A stretch of 64,000 nt of DNA from Tubiluchus corallicola (lineage: Eukaryota; Priapulida; Priapulimorpha; Priapulimorphida; Tubiluchidae), in the NCBI GenBank assembly GCA_030141605.1, contig JAQGDQ010000753.1, positions 37,728 through 101,727 on the forward strand. Reading direction: 5' to 3'. The position numbers and the translations under genes are program-made. Position 1 is the first letter of the stretch. Each line of letters opens with the position of its first letter. Shown here in pieces: positions 62,620-64,000 of the stretch. Under the pieces are notes generated by a model. The model was given only the letters and a program-made list of their open reading frames with translations, did no database searches and had not been told where the DNA came from.

Positions 62620-63110
62620 CTTTACAAAGAGGAAGGACAGGGCTACACGATGATGTAGGCTACATTTTAGGGCAGGTCCACCGAGAGGAGTACCGAGGAG
62701 TTAATTGGATGTTCTATTTTCGACAATTTTCGCTTAGAAAATTGCTGACGCAAAGGCATTGTTGTGACGTCATCCATTGTATTCTGTCTATAATCTTATA
62801 GCTTTAATTCAGTAAAAGCTGCTGCTTTGCGTTAGGTAAGTAAACATACAGTAGGCAGGATGTTACGGGCTTTGCGTAATAAATGAGGACTAAGTAGAAT
62901 GTTCGCGTGTTATTGATTATATGTGGTTTTTTACGCAAAATCTTTTGCGGGGCCTTTGCTATTTATTATATTATAGCACATAGTTTCAACTTTGTGAAAA
63001 ATGTTTGGAATGGGTTTGTAGTAATGCTGTGCTGTTGGTGCTTGTGCTATAGGTGTCGTCATCGTTGCCACCATCATCATCATCATCAACATCATGATCA
63101 CCACGTGAGG
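62620..63110. other. Intergenic, nothing recognised
   Basis: Ends in a CATCAT/CACCAC-rich low-complexity stretch at 63064-63105. Confidence 0.45.
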
Positions 63111-63114
63111 TGGT

Positions 63115-64000
63115 GGATTTGATGTGGTGTGGTGGTGGTGTGTTTTGTGTGTTGTGCTATGGATGGTGGATGGTATGGTGGGGTGGTAGGGCATGTGGGG
63201 TGTGGTGTGGGTAGTGTGGTATGGAGTGGGTGGCATGGTGTGTGGGTGGGTGGGTGTTGTGGTGCAGTGTGGTGTTATGGTGTGGTGCAGTGTGGTGTGA
63301 TGTGGTGGAGTATTATGGTGTGGGTGGTGTGGTGTGGTGTGGTGTGTGGGTGGTGCGATGTGGTGTGGTGCAGTGGTATGGTGTGGTGCAGTGTGGTGTG
63401 ATGTGGTGGAGTCGTATGGTGTGGGTGGTGTGGTGTGGTGTGTGGGTGGTGCGGTGTGCTGAAGTGGTATGGTGTGGTGCAGTGTGGTGTGATGTGGTGG
63501 AGTGGTATGGTGTGGGTGGTGTGGTGTGGTGCAGTGTGGTGTTATGGTGTGGTGCTGTGCGGTGTGATGTGGTGGAGTATTATGGTGTGGGTGGTGTGGT
63601 GTGTGGGTGGTGCAGTGGTATGGTGTGGTGCAGTGTGGTGGAGTGGTATGGTGTGGGTGGTATGGTGTTATGGTGTGGTGCTGTGCGGTGTGATGTGGTG
63701 GAGTATTATGGTGTGGGTGGTGTGGTGTGTGGGTGGTGTGGTGTGGTGTGTGGGTGGTGCAGTGGTATGGTGTGGTGCAGTGTGGTGTGATGTGGTGGAG
63801 TGGTATGGTATGGTGTGGTGCGGTGTGATGTGGTGGAGTGGTATGGTGTGGGTGGTGTGGTGTGTAGGTGGGTGGGTGGTGTGGTGCAGTGTGGTGTTAT
63901 GGCGTGGTGCTGTGCGGTGTGATGTGGTGGAGTATTATGGTGTGGGTGGTGTGGTGTGTGGGTGGTGCAGTGGTATAGTGTGGTGTGATGTGGTGGAGTG
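63115..64000. repeat. TGGTG-rich satellite-like array running off the window
   Basis: Strand-asymmetric G/T-rich array of GGTGT/GGTGC pentamers arranged into higher-order units (for example GTGATGTGGTGGAGT and GTGTGGGTGGTG recur every ~60-120 bp). The right end is not reached. Confidence 0.93.

Noticed and set aside
63129-63790. Frames of 90 and 189 codons rich in V, W, C and G
   Set aside because: Translation of the TGGTG array; no gene-like composition.

Overview
The window looks like nuclear DNA of an invertebrate metazoan. It is AT-rich, its genes are split by 0.4-4 kb introns with ordinary GT-AG junctions, and it is full of short non-autonomous transposons, retroposon fragments and microsatellites. 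The species cannot be fixed from the sequence. A mollusc- or other lophotrochozoan-like genome is a reasonable guess, because of the SUEL-type lectin receptor, the 5S-rRNA-derived SINEs and the heavy MITE load. Two protein-coding genes could be assembled exon by exon with every reading-frame phase closing, and a third is intact in one exon.

Layout: (1) Positions 1-24424, plus strand, hold twelve consecutive internal exons (627 codons) of the spliceosomal DEAH-box ATPase DHX38/PRP16. The 5' part lies left of the window and the conserved C-terminal part was not found. (2) Positions 26054-32375, minus strand and convergent with DHX38, hold a complete seven-exon gene for a 591-residue type I membrane protein: signal peptide, SUEL/rhamnose-binding-lectin-like domain, one transmembrane helix and a long acidic tail with tyrosine motifs. 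(3) Positions 34264-39888 hold a DYRK2 kinase gene in one exon (38170-39888, plus strand) and a nearly identical inverted duplicate of its promoter and first two thirds (34402-36226, minus strand), with a 1255-bp spacer between the arms. The duplicate breaks inside the kinase domain and ends in 45 unrelated residues. (4) From about 40.6 kb to the end no gene was recognised. This part is repeats, MITEs and simple-sequence arrays, ending in a TGGTG-rich array that runs off the window.

Mobile DNA: five copies of one hAT-like MITE (terminus CAGGGATGAGAA), further hAT-like families with 8-bp target-site duplications, a Tc1/mariner-type MITE carrying three CRE palindromes, a piggyBac-like MITE, and four foldback-like elements whose inverted ends are built of short subrepeats and flanked by TA. 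There are also three SINEs whose heads are 5S rRNA, a tRNA-type SINE, three LINE 3' relics, an inverted pair of LTR-like sequences and an unclassified GC-rich repeat pair.

The three genes have no obvious shared pathway (splicing ATPase, lectin-type receptor, protein kinase). All exon calls rest on reading-frame continuity, splice consensus and recognised protein motifs. No database search was run.
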